From Cladochytrium replicatum (taxonomy: Eukaryota > Chytridiomycota > Chytridiomycetes > Cladochytriales > Cladochytriaceae): a stretch of 64,000 nucleotides of DNA. This document shows positions 44,564-54,854 of the stretch, in pieces. How positions within the stretch are numbered: position 1 is the stretch's first letter; every line of letters begins with the position of its first letter. The stretch lies in NCBI GenBank assembly GCA_025526935.1, contig JAHLKD010000040.1, forward strand, positions 310,001 through 374,000, read 5' to 3'. Both the position numbers and the translations under genes were made by a program. The notes beneath the pieces are model-generated. The model was not told the DNA's origin, ran no database searches, and saw only the letters and a program-made list of their open reading frames with translations.

Positions 44564-44849
44564 GATCGCCCTCAGATTCGTAAAGAAGTCAGTCGGATTG
44601 ATAAAAGAGCGATCGGCCACTTCTGTTAGGTCAGTCTTAATTAATTAGAAAAATATTTGACGCTAAGCAACACTATCAGAAAAAGAGCAGCCAAAACACC
44701 ACCACTTCCAGGCTGCAACACAAAACGGTAAAACACGGGTACACAACTCAGGTCGCAATAAAAAACGTTCAAAGAAATCAAAAAGCAATAAAAAATAACG
44801 CAAACAATCTTGCCAAGGTCAGACCGGCATGTCAACACAGGAAATGTTA
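44564..44849. other. Intergenic
   Basis: The minus strand directly upstream of copy B is open and protein-like (SFINPTDFFTNLRAI) back to a stop at about 44640, but it has no ATG and no family match. The rest is AT-rich and should hold the 3' end of the PH-domain gene. Confidence 0.35.
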
Positions 44850-46238
44850 TCAATATTCGTCATAATAGTGTCTACCGCGCTCCATGCTCTTCCTGCGGTT
44901 CACGGCACCTCCGTTCTTCGCTAGTGATTGTCGCCTTGGAGGTCCAGCCGCGGCGTACATATCGTCCACGTCCAAGCTGACAAGGTTAAAGGCCCCGCCG
45001 GAGCTCTTCGACCTCGGTCCTCGCCGGCCACTTCGAGCGCTGTTTCGTGACATGCGGGAAGCCGTTTCCCACTTGTCGTCGTCGACGGTGGAGCGCCTAG
45101 ATGGACCGCTTGCGCGAGCCGCGATGACTGCGTCAGTTGAACTCATGAGGTTGTCAAGCAATCCTCCAGAGGTGGTGGAACGACGACGCGTTGTGGCTGT
45201 GGAACGGAGCGAGGGTGCACCTGCCGATGGACGGCGACGGAGTGGACGCTCGTAGTCATCGTAGTAGCGATCGTAGTCGTAGTCGTCTTCATTGGCAGCA
45301 TGGCGGCGGGGGTAAGGGTCTTCTTCGAGATCATCGTAGTACGAGTCACGTTGGGCGGGCGGGCCACGGGAAAGAGAACCGCGGGAGTCGGTGCGCTGAG
45401 GAGTGGGTTTGGTGTACTCTCCTTCGTAGTCATCGCGGCGGGAGCGCTGAGACGGACCACGAGAGAGAGAGCGCGGACGAGGGCCGTTCTGATATCCTTG
45501 GACGCTGCGCTCACGGAGGACGCCTTTGTGAGGAGCAGGGGTTGTGGAAAGTGGAAGAGGAGCCTCGTGTACATGGCGAGCAATGTCAAGCGCGTTACGG
45601 ATGGCGACACTCCACTCTTGATAATCGATAGAAGAGTCAGCGGAGAAGCGAAGCTCGGCTTTAGTGGTCAGGACGTTGAAGTGGCAGGCAACTGCGAGGT
45701 AGTCCTCATCCAAGATGGCCTCCACTTCAGAGAAGTGCACAAAGAGTCTGTTTCCACTCCCAATGATCAACAAAGGGGTTCCTGGTGATACAGTAATATG
45801 TTAGAACACTGCGATATTGAAAAGATCCAGTTGAATCGCTCAAGATCAAAGCATTGACCTTTTATGATCCATCCACATTTAGTACTCACCAGAAACAGCC
45901 GCTAGTGCAATCTGCCCGAGCACTTTGAGTCCCTCTTCCTTCGCAGCCTTTCCTTCACCCGCAAGCGACTTCCCGGCGTCCTGAGCAATCAGCTCATCAT
46001 GCACAGCCTGGATATCAGCGGTAGAGGTCGGATGGACGAGGGCAACATAGCGCCGAGCGGTGCGTACAGTCGGGAACCGCTTGTGGGTCAGGTAGCCTTT
46101 CTTGAGGAAGCAAGAAGTTTTCACGGCCGGCGCGGATTGAGCCGCTGACACAGTAATATTCGCATCCGTTTCCGTCGTGAGGATGGCAGCGCCAGCGGGG
46201 TGGGTTTCTATGGATGTGGAGTAGCGTTCGCTGGTCAT
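44850..46238 (-). CDS. PH-domain protein with Arg/Ser/Tyr-rich tail
   Basis: Two exons, about 46238-45889 and 45782-44850, with a GTGAGT donor. The protein starts MTSERYSTSIETHPAG and contains one pleckstrin-homology-like domain: SCFLKKGYLTHKRFPTVRT, then ARRYVALVHP, an acidic/Lys helical insert, TPLLIIGSGNRLFVHFSEVE, YLAVACHFNVLTTKAELRF and the closing helix YQEWSVAIRNALDIARHV with its conserved Trp. Such domains bind phosphoinositides or proteins; no specific ligand can be inferred. The remaining 200 or so residues are low complexity: RS-like (RPRSLSRGPSQRSRR), Tyr/Asp-rich (DDYDYDRYYDDYE) and basic to the end. I know no close named homologue. A (CAGCAA)n tract lies just upstream of its start. 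Confidence 0.75.
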
Positions 46239-46285
46239 GTCCGTGTGTGGTAGCTGATATCAGTTAATGAGTAAGTGAAACCATG

Positions 46286-46291
46286 GATTCA

Positions 46292-46336
<45 letters not shown>

Positions 46337-46352
46337 GAAAGCAACAGCAACA
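46286..46352 (+). repeat. (CAGCAA)n microsatellite
   Basis: About nine CAGCAA hexamers, with one GAAAGC interruption, lie about 50 bp upstream of the PH-domain gene start. Frames through it give poly-Ser/Asn, poly-Ala/Thr or, on the minus strand, poly-Leu; none looks like a real gene. Confidence 0.85.
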
Positions 46353-46616
46353 AGCACACTCTCCTCCAGTGCCTCCGCTCACGCATGCACGCTCTCGTTA
46401 GAGTATATAGGGTCTTTGCTACCTGGATTGGCGTGCCAGAAGTTGACAGGACGCGCACAGGCGCAGCAGGAGGCGCGTTTTGGATATAAATAGGCGTGGG
46501 AAAGGGACATATGCGGAAAGAAAGAATTCCTACACGTTTGTCAATAATGAACAGTCAATTAGTGTGAGAGTGTGGTCATTTTATTGAAGTTTTCAAAACT
46601 ACTGTCATGAGCTCCT
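46353..46616. promoter_or_regulatory. Intergenic, PH-domain promoter side / NAC-beta 3' end
   Basis: Contains the likely distal promoter of the PH-domain gene. No gene is seen. Confidence 0.4.
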
Positions 46617-47214
46617 TCATTCATCAGCAGCCTCGATAGCAGCCTCCTCGAAGCTAAAATCACAAATCAAAGCCGTCAGAAATTTAGAATTCGGCGTCTG
46701 ATTTCGATATAACGCACTTTTCAACCAAAGCCGGCACATCGTCATCGTCGCCGCCTGCACCGCCATCTTTTGCGGCGAGGCTCTGCTGGTGGTGGAGCTG
46801 GTAGCTCTCAGCGAGCTTGCGGAGGGAGTTCAAAGAGTCCGGGCCGAGCTGGTTGAGAATCCCGGGGACGAGCTCGGTGAGCTCCTTTGTCTCACCAACA
46901 CCGTAGATCACAAACGTGTTGGCCTGGATGGATGCATGAACTTGGGATAGAAAATTCTTAATTTCGCCAGAACACATTCAATGTCTGCACTAACCCTTAG
47001 GGGCGGAGAAGTGGATGACCTGGCCGTCGGTGCGGAACATGTTGACCTCCTCGATCTGGGAGATCGGCTGGACATTGAGGCGCTTCAACGTCGACTGGAG
47101 CTTCTTGTCGTCCGAGCCAGACGCCTTGTGAACCTTCTTCACCTTCCTTCGGGGAGTTCCCTTGCCTCCGATGCGCACTGACTGCTGAAGTTTTGCAAGC
47201 TTGTCGGGGTTCAT
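46617..47214 (-). CDS. EGD1: Nascent polypeptide-associated complex subunit beta (BTF3/EGD1)
   Basis: NAC-beta anchors the NAC heterodimer at the ribosomal exit tunnel, where it shields nascent chains. The start at 47214 gives [20 protein letters not shown] followed by [20 protein letters not shown], the ribosome-binding RRKxKK motif. The NAC domain continues [27 protein letters not shown] and, after an intron, [20 protein letters not shown], then [21 protein letters not shown] second intron with a GTGCGT donor leads to the last exon [12 protein letters not shown]. The order, length (about 160 residues) and C-terminus match the family. No oddity was noticed. Confidence 0.95.
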
Positions 47215-47912
47215 GGCTGGCTGAAAATTAGGGTCAGCCAGTCTCCAAAAACCCAGTCCAGCGCTCCCCAAAAATCTGTCCCACACGAGCCCAGCCATGG
47301 CACAAAGAAAAAATATTCGAAGTCGAAGGCCATCGAAACACGAAGATGATACAATTGCTGCGAGCAGGATCTTGTCCCAGCGCGTCCAACACAGCAGAGT
47401 CGAAATTCGTAGCTGTGACACATTCCACCAAATCTAACGAAGAGTTTCAAACACGAAACACTTTTCAGTGTCCGCATTGCAAACTCCTTCGTGTAAACTA
47501 AAGTTGCTGAAAGCCAAAAAAAGCGACTGTGTGTGAAGAAGGGCATTGTTTCTGGAAAACCCGATCGTCCATTTCGTCAACTTCACAGCGAGGCGAATTT
47601 GGATTTCGTCACGTATAAACTGTTCCGAACCATTCTTGTGGACTGTGGTGCCTCGGATACATTTCTCAGAGGTATTATTTGTTCCGAATAAGTCCAACCG
47701 TTATCCATAATCTATTCCAAGCTTGTCTCGCCCTCCCTCGCCAGTAGCGGTGCTTCCTTTACCTTCTGTGTGCAGTTTTCTTCAGCTGGCTGTGGCAAAG
47801 TGCTGCAAGCCACTACACCACGCCACTGCTTTCCCACGCTTCTATACCAAAAACATGTATTTTTATCACATTGAGGATCAGCTCACTTCAAAAAACAACA
47901 TTGAATTCACCA
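47215..47912. other. Intergenic; NAC-beta upstream region
   Basis: The upstream (promoter and leader) region of NAC-beta and the 3' side of the mannose-6-phosphate isomerase gene. Minus-strand frames between 47230 and 47700 have no family features. No other gene or RNA was recognised. Confidence 0.4.
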
Positions 47913-49372
47913 TCAAACAGTGCAGAATGCACGGTACAGAATCAGCCCGCTAGAACCAGACCGCACCGTGACTGGTAACCCCGCGCCAACAAAGAAGATG
48001 AAGCCCACCTTCGCAGGAACAGAATGATGATCACCCTCCGCAGTGACATACTCAATCTTGCCATCCGCGCCATCGGTAACAATGATCACGCTCGGACCGT
48101 CGATCCCCGGCACAGTTTCGTGCGCACGAGGTGGAAGTTCGGTTTTGAGGATAGAAAACTCTTCGATCGGGGGGTCGTAGAGACACGTGTGGGGGAGGTC
48201 CATGTAGGGATCTCCGAGAAGGACTTGCGCGTCTGGTGGCCCGTGGTTGTAAGTAAGCATGCGAACGAGGGTGTCGATGTCTTTGAATTTCGGCGTGAGT
48301 CCCGATCGAACGACGTTATCACTTGCTGCCATGCACTCCACACAGTCTGTGAAAAAAATTATAAAAATGTATGCCAGAGACAGTGTGGCCGAAGTAAGCA
48401 ACAAGTACCTCCGGAAAGGTATGCATGTGGCTCGTTCGCCGCAAGGAAAATCGACTCTCCTGGGCTGAGTCGGACATAGTTCAATAGGAACGCACAGAAT
48501 GTTCCAATATCGTTGGGAAACTGCTGGTCCAGTCTTAACACAAGCTCCTCAAGCGAACCTTCCAGTGCGCCTGCAGCCTCTTTGCTCAGCCGGACAACAA
48601 GTGCGCGTACTTGCTCAGTAATTGCATCCTCCTTGTTGACCATCAATGCTTCAAATACTCGCTTCAAAGCACCCTTGTTTGACTCAAGCGATCCAAAATC
48701 GGACTTATCCCCTGTCTCTTCGACCTGTGCGTTGAATGCTTCAACAACCGCAGGTGTGATGAGAGCTGCGAACTCCGGGAACTCGGCAAGGTTAGATTTG
48801 ATTTCTTTGAGTGGTTTGAACCCAATGAAAGCTTCGAATGGTGTTAGCGCAATCGCCTTAGAAAATAAATTAGGAGCTTCAGGAAAGAAAGTTTCATCCT
48901 TTGTACTCTACCATCTCGGGTTTATGGTTTGGATCCTTGTAGATCCGGGGGAATTTCTCATGGAGTTCCTTCCCTAGTGTCTTATCCGGATGTGCCTGAA
49001 TGGACAGCGCCTTCCGGATAGAGAGCACTTTGAACAGGAACGGCAGATCTCCGTCGAACTTTGCGTACACTTCTTCGCTTAGGTTTGCAGGAGTCATGAT
49101 GGATTTCAGTGGTCGCGAACCAGGCTGGTTTGTCGTTGTGTCGAACAGAAAGCTCTGGCCAGAAGGATGGGTCCCCATCCACAACTGTGAATTGGATTTG
49201 TTAGCTTTCAAGCATGCACCGTTGAAAAAAGGCAGCACACCTCCGCATACGGTGCATCATTGCTGAGGGATACACCGGGGGTTGGTTTTGACAGTTCAAA
49301 CACCTTGCTTGATGATCCAACCTTTCCCCAGTCGTACGACTGCGTTGCGCCGGAGATGCGGTGGAGCGACAT
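47913..49372 (-). CDS. PMI40: Mannose-6-phosphate isomerase, type I
   Basis: This zinc enzyme interconverts fructose-6-phosphate and mannose-6-phosphate, feeding GDP-mannose for glycosylation, cell wall and GPI anchors. The start at 49372 gives MSLHRISGATQSYDWGKVG, the family N-terminus (QxYDWGK). Zinc-site motifs are visible: SIQAHPDKTLGKELH (Gln and His), NHKPEM (Glu) and AANEPHAYLSGDCVECMAAS (His). LWMGTHPSGQS, PFLFKVLSIRKALSIQAHPD, FEAFIGFKPL and DNVVRSGLTPKFKD are also typical. There are about four introns of about 55 nt. The C-terminal jelly-roll part ends ILYRAFCTV. It appears intact. With PIG-O it links to GPI and glycan supply. Confidence 0.94.
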
Positions 49373-49631
49373 TCTGAATGCAGAGGGACCTGAAGGGACA
49401 CTGCCACAGAAGTGAATTTTAGAGAAACCAAAAATGTATTTTTAGTGATTGTTTCTTTTTGTGCATAGCAATACAATTCGAGGAGGAGGATGGCAAGTCC
49501 TGATCTCGGTGACTTAAGTGGTCTCCAATGGTGTTTGAAGTGCGAGCTACTCTGCCCAATTGGTCAAGTCCTCCTTCAAAATGCGCACATCAGGGGGATC
49601 TTCATAGAAACTGGATGGTGGAGATAGAACT
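49373..49631. other. Short intergenic region
   Basis: Between the isomerase start and the stop of the P60 gene, both minus strand. It should hold the isomerase promoter. Nothing else is seen. Confidence 0.4.
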
Positions 49632-51207
49632 TTAGAAGAACGCCGCGTAGGTTCGAATCTGGCTGACGGAGCGATAGTTCATGCTCAGGTACTTGGGCAC
49701 ACCATCAGAACCCATCGAGACGACCTTGCTAGCCGATTGGGTCGAACCTTTCTTCACCAAAATGACCACATGGGCGGGATCTTCATAGAACACCAGATCG
49801 CCGATCTGGGCGGTATCGAACGACACAGCCTTGCCGTGATCCTTCATCGTGCCAGTGTATCCGGCAGACCAGCTCTGTCCATTCAACGAATCTATTCCAA
49901 AGAGACATTCACGTTTGTTGTGTAATTGAAAATTTGATCACTTGCACTTACCAGCACCATCGCCGAATGCGCTCCAGTACAACCATGTCGTGAAAGAACT
50001 ACAATCGGCCACGGGTGGGTTGGTTACATACGGGCAGCGCCGGCCAGTAATTCCAGACCACCTCTGGTTACCTTGGCTGTAGTCCACAGCGATTCCCGAG
50101 TTGTGGGTCTTAATAACAAACAATCCGAGCGATTACCGGAAAATCATAAACCAGAGTTTGCTCCATTTACCCAGATGGCCGCATCGGCTAACGCGGCTCT
50201 CGTCTTTGCAATTCCGCAAAACGAGCTGCCGGATCCACCGCCACCACCGGAAGTAGGACGGCAGCATTTGATGGAATCACCGGAGCTGGGACAGTACCCA
50301 GACACGTATCCTCCAGCACAAGACGTGCTGGTGGTTTGGCATTTACCTCCGATATCCAGACACTCGTCATCTTGTATGATCCCGCCGGATCCCGGTGTGC
50401 TGTTAATCCAGTGAGAAAGAATGGAGTGAGAAGATTTTTCTTTTACGTACCAGCACTTTACATTATCGCCTGTCGATGGGCAGAGACCCGTCACGTAGCT
50501 CCCGGAGCAGGAACGCGACGTCAGCTGGCATTTTCCACCCGCGGAAGTGCACTGGGAGTCTTGCTTGATAGAAGGGCAGCACTTGATGGAGTCTCCGGAA
50601 GAGGGGCAGTATCCGGTGAGGAATCCAGCCGCGCAAGAGGTTGAGGTGGCCTGGCAGACTCCGCCGACGTTGGTACACTGGGAGTCTTGAGTTACACCTC
50701 CGCCAGACACCGACGGGCTGGGAAGATTGCCAGTGAGTCCATAACTGAAGAGGATGAAGATAGCGATGATCCATACCAGCACTTCACATTGTTGCCCGAG
50801 CTGGGGCAGTAACCGCTCAAGAAACCTGCAGAGCAAGCTTTGGAAGTCAAGATGCAACTGCCTCCAACTTCTCGGCACTTCTCGTCCTGAATGATCCCAT
50901 CACCAGATGAAGGGACGCTACAAATTGCACATCTGTTAGTGTATATTCGACACCTGAATAATGAAAGCAAAACTCACCAGCACTTGATCGAGTTGCCAGA
51001 CGACGGACAGTAGTTGGTGAGGTACGATCCACCAGAACAGCTGATCGAAGTGTCCTAAACAGGCGTGAGCGAAGGACTACTGATGATGGCCTCACACATA
51101 TGGCGTACCTGGCAAGTGCCGCCAACATTCTTGCATTCGGGATCTTGGGTCGCGGCAAAGGCGATTGAAACAACGGACACGATCCCGACAAAGGTTGAAA
51201 TCCTCAT
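49632..51207 (-). CDS. Secreted NlpC/P60-type cell-wall hydrolase with five Cys-rich repeats
   Basis: Predicted secreted cysteine peptidase of the NlpC/P60 group, which cleaves bacterial peptidoglycan stem peptides. The start at 51207 opens a signal peptide (MRISTFVGIVSVVSIAFAA). Five copies follow of a small Cys-rich module with the pattern C-x5-G-x-C-x4-S-x2-C-...-C-P-S-S/T-G-x3-K-C, e.g. DPECKNVGGTCQ, DEKCREVGGSCILTSKAC, DSQCTNVGGVCQATSTSC, DSQCTSAGGKCQLTSRSC and DDECLDIGGKCQTTSTSC. A Gly/Ser linker leads to the catalytic domain: HNSGIAVDYSQGNQRW, the Cys nucleophile in ADCSSFTTWLYW, and the His in YEDPAHVVILVKK. It ends YRSVSQIRTYAAFF. Exons are joined by about seven short GT-AG introns. 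The modules may bind cell-wall polymers; that is inference. The introns argue it is a settled fungal gene even if the catalytic domain was once acquired from bacteria. Confidence 0.85.
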
Positions 51208-51711
51208 TTTTGATGCCCATCGAGGACAGGAGATCCCAACATTTAAAGCGCTCGTATGGGCACACCAAATGCTTCAAAAATGCTGTCTTTGATTCTTTTC
51301 ATCAGATTAATGCGTTCCACCTGCAGACAAACAAAACTTGTTTCTTTGATAACCGTGCCATCGGTCTCCATGAGGAAATTTGACCTGAGCAAGGAGAAAG
51401 GGGTCACATCAAAAACATCGGCATTGCTAGTTTGCACAGATCCCAGTCTGAGCAGAGTACAGATTGAGAGATCACGGCCAATTCACCAGCAAACATTGAA
51501 CTTGTTTCCTGGGGACTGTGGCCGAACAGCCTTTCTTCTCTTTTAGCCCCACATCATCATTTCCAAGCCCTAGGGCATCGCTCATCTTGTTATGTCTATG
51601 CAATAAACAGTCCCTTCCTCATCAAGCGGTACCTATGTATTTTTGCTGTTTTCTGGGATGAAGTGTGGCGTCGTTGCAGATCACATCAGAAAACTTTCGT
51701 GGCAACAAACC
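51208..51711. promoter_or_regulatory. Divergent intergenic region, P60 hydrolase / EF-G2
   Basis: About 500 bp between divergent starts. Several open frames occur (51256-51546) but without family features. No TATA box is clear. Confidence 0.4.
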
Positions 51712-54700
51712 ATGCTGGGAGTTCTACGGCGCGCGGCATTGGCTCGGGATGGCTGTCCGTTATTGTCCCAAGCTCAATCAAAGCAATGCAAACGCTTTCG
51801 CTTTGCGCTGTTATCAGCATGCCCCGTCTCACATCGGCAAATTACATTTCGAATGTATTCCGCACTTGCTGGTGCGAACCTGAACTTCGACTCAATTATT
51901 ATGATATCCTAATATAAGAAGCTGATTGATTTTTGTGCATGTAGGAGGAGAAGTTCCCATCAACATGATCCGGAATATCGGAATCATTGCACACATTGAT
52001 GCTGGCAAGACGACAACGACCGAACGTATACTCTATTACGCCGGCTACACAGATAAGATTGGTGGTGAGTACCCGTTTGCATTATTGATCATATGTTTGT
52101 CAATCTTAAACAATTATCTTCAGACGTCGATACTGGATCCACAGTCACGGACTACTTGCCAGAGGAGCGCGCTCGTGGGATCACAATTACATCCGCATGC
52201 ATTCCAATTCAATGGAAAGAGCACCGCATTAACATTATCGACACACCCGGCCACGTTGATTTCAGCGTCGAAGTCCATCGCACTCTCCGAGTCCTTGACG
52301 GAGCCGTTGTGGTTCTTGACGGCGTAGCTGGTGTTGAAGCGCAGACAGAGAACGTGTGGACGCATGCGGATAGACTTGGGCTCTCGCGGATCGTGTTTGT
52401 CAACAAAATGGACCGCGAGGGTTCGAGTCTTGGACGTGCCATTCGTGCGATCGAGGCGAGGCTGTTGGCCCGGTCTGCAAAAAGGAGAAAAGCTATTGTG
52501 TGTCAGTGGCCGGTGGTTCTAGATGGAACGAGCAGGGTCAGCGGGCTTGGGAGTGGTGGACCGGGGCTGGTGGGGATAGTGGATCTGCTGACGATGGAGG
52601 TTATGCAGTGGAAGGGTGACAGCGGCAATGTGGTTTCGCGAACCCCTCTCGAAGAATTTATTGTCGAGAACGGATCCAAAGACCAGAAGACGAAACTTGA
52701 ATGTGAGAGGCTGAAGGGAGAATGTGTTTCTGCTCGTGCTGCCTTGGTCGAAGCTCTCACGGAAGTTGATGATGAGATTTTGGAAATCGTTTTGGAAGTT
52801 GGGGATGATCAGGGAAAAGTCACATCTAAGCAGCTCTCCGCCGCACTTCGGAGGGTTACACTCGCTGGAACTGGTGTTCCTGTGTTCCTTGGAGCCGCGT
52901 TTCGAAACATTGGTGTACAACCATTGTTGAACGCTGTAGTCGATTATCTCCCAAGCCCTGCCGACGTCACCCCTGCCGCCGGAGTCCTAAGCGACGGCAA
53001 GCGTGTGGAGACTCGCTGGGATGAAGCAACACTTCGGGCGTTAGCATTTAAAGTCATCCATGACCAAAAGCGTGGTCCGCTTGTGTTTGTACGTGTCTAC
53101 TCTGGTAAACCGCGAGAATTTCAACTCATTGTATAACTGCTTACTCACAATGAGTAGGATCACTTGAAAGAAATGCTATCCTCAACACTACACAAAGCCA
53201 ACCTGAACGTGCCACAAAGCTTCTCCAAATGTATGCTGACGACTACGAGGAAATCCCGCGATTGACAGCAGGGAACATAGCCGCTGTCTCTGGTTTACGA
53301 TTCACTTACACCGGCGACACTCTAATCGCACCCACGAGCACAAAGCGGCACGATGTTAACAATACTCTTCAGCTCTCACCAATTGCGATCCCGCCACCGG
53401 TCTTCATGTGTGGACTGCGTACCAAAGGTGGTGGACGTAGCGCTGAGCGTGCCTTGCAAGACGCACTTCAGATGCTTGTGCGTGAAGATCCGAGTGTGCG
53501 TGTGGGGGTGAACGAGGAGACTGGGCAGACGGTTATGAGTGGGCTTGGAGAGCTGCATCTTGAGATCGCGGCAGGACGATTAAAGAATGGGTTCAAAGTG
53601 GATGTTGAAGTTGGAAAGCTACAGATCAGCTACCGCGAGACGCTGCAGCCACCATTTTTGCGTGTTGCCACTGGACAAGCGGTGGATGAAGATGAGCACG
53701 ATGATGACGATGAAGGGGTAAAACAAGACACTGAGCAGCAAGATGGTGCTGATCAAGAGCAAAAGAGTGGAACGAAGCCGGTGGAAGTAATGGGGGAGCA
53801 GGTTCTTGAAGGGGTCTACAGTTACAGCAAAGATGCGGAAGGAAAGGCTCACGTTGCGGAAGTCACCCTCCGTGTTGAATGTGTGAACAATTTGGATGAC
53901 CTTGGAGGAGATGGGCTGATTCGTTTCAAGCGCACAGAACTAGCAGAGAAAGATGACGGAGACGCCGCAGCTGATCTTAGTGGATTTGATGATGGGAACA
54001 TAGTTGTGATTGCGGTGAAGAACACTGGAAATGTGGGTGTTGGGGGTGGCGAAACATCACCAGGGAAGCTTGCGGTTGCTGGTAAGGCTCCAACACAGGG
54101 GAAGGCTCGCGGAGCGAAGCAAGGAGAAACAGCGCCCAATCAAGAACCGACTCCAGTGCAAAACGATCCTGTTGCATGGGATGCCGCACGTGACGGCATC
54201 CGAGCGGCCCTTCAGCGAGGGCCATTGGCTGGATACCCGGTCACCAACCTAAAAGTCGTGTGCACCAAGATTCGAAATCCTCACGGTGCAACGTTACGAG
54301 TCCACCCTGATGCAGTGAGGGTTGCCGCCGAACGCGCTCTTCGAGGAATCATGAAGCGGCAGCTGCGTTATCAGACATGGGCTGGATCTGCAGGTCGTAA
54401 ATATGAAGTGGTGAAACTTCTTGAACCGGTGATGGATGTTCAAGTCCTTGTTCCCGATAAGTTTGTTGGAGTTGTGACTAGAGATATGGGTGGCCAACGA
54501 CGAGGTCAGATTGTCGGGCTGGATGGGAGTGGCGGGGAGGAGGATGGAGGCTCTACAGCGGTTGACGAGAATGATGAGGAGAACCCAGAGTTTGTGAAGC
54601 GGACCGTTCATGCCCGCGTTCCACTTGCGGAGATGATTGGATACTCAAACTCACTGAGAGGGCTTACAGCTGGTTCTGGTGATTTTGCGATGAAGCTGCA

Positions 54701-54764
54701 AGGGTACGGTGTAGTGCAAGGGGACAGGATGCGCGACATTCTCCGTGATGCCCGAGAGCAATAA
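51712..54764 (+). CDS. MEF2: Mitochondrial ribosome-releasing factor EF-G2 (GFM2/MEF2)
   Basis: EF-G2 is the mitochondrial translational GTPase that splits ribosomes with the recycling factor after termination. Exons 51712-51871, 51945-52064, 52124-53104 and 53158-54764 total 2868 nt, a 955-residue protein in frame. The N-terminus ([14 protein letters not shown]...) is basic and fits a mitochondrial presequence; an earlier in-frame ATG at 51658 is possible. G motifs are [32 protein letters not shown] and NKMD. Domains II-V follow ([75 protein letters not shown]). Two low-complexity inserts are unusual: an acidic one ([20 protein letters not shown]) and a Gly/Gln/Ala-rich one ([20 protein letters not shown]), both in the C-terminal half. 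The stop overlaps an AATAAA. Confidence 0.93.
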
Positions 54765-54854
54765 AGAACAACTCGGTATTAGAGTTTCAATATTCAGTTC
54801 CCACGCTGAAGTGTTCACACACGCCACTCGAATTCACATATCTCAGGAGTCAAA

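Noticed and set aside
44884-45788. Plus-strand frames across the PH-domain gene
   Set aside because: Shadows of the RS/Tyr-rich tail; the minus-strand frame has the PH motif and splice sites.
46264-46489. Poly-Leu, poly-Ser and poly-Ala ORFs at the (CAGCAA)n tract
   Set aside because: They are the three readings of one microsatellite and have no coding context.
49645-49660. GGTTCGAATC string resembling a tRNA T-loop
   Set aside because: It lies inside the last exon of the P60 gene, and no acceptor stem, D-arm or anticodon arm can be drawn around it.
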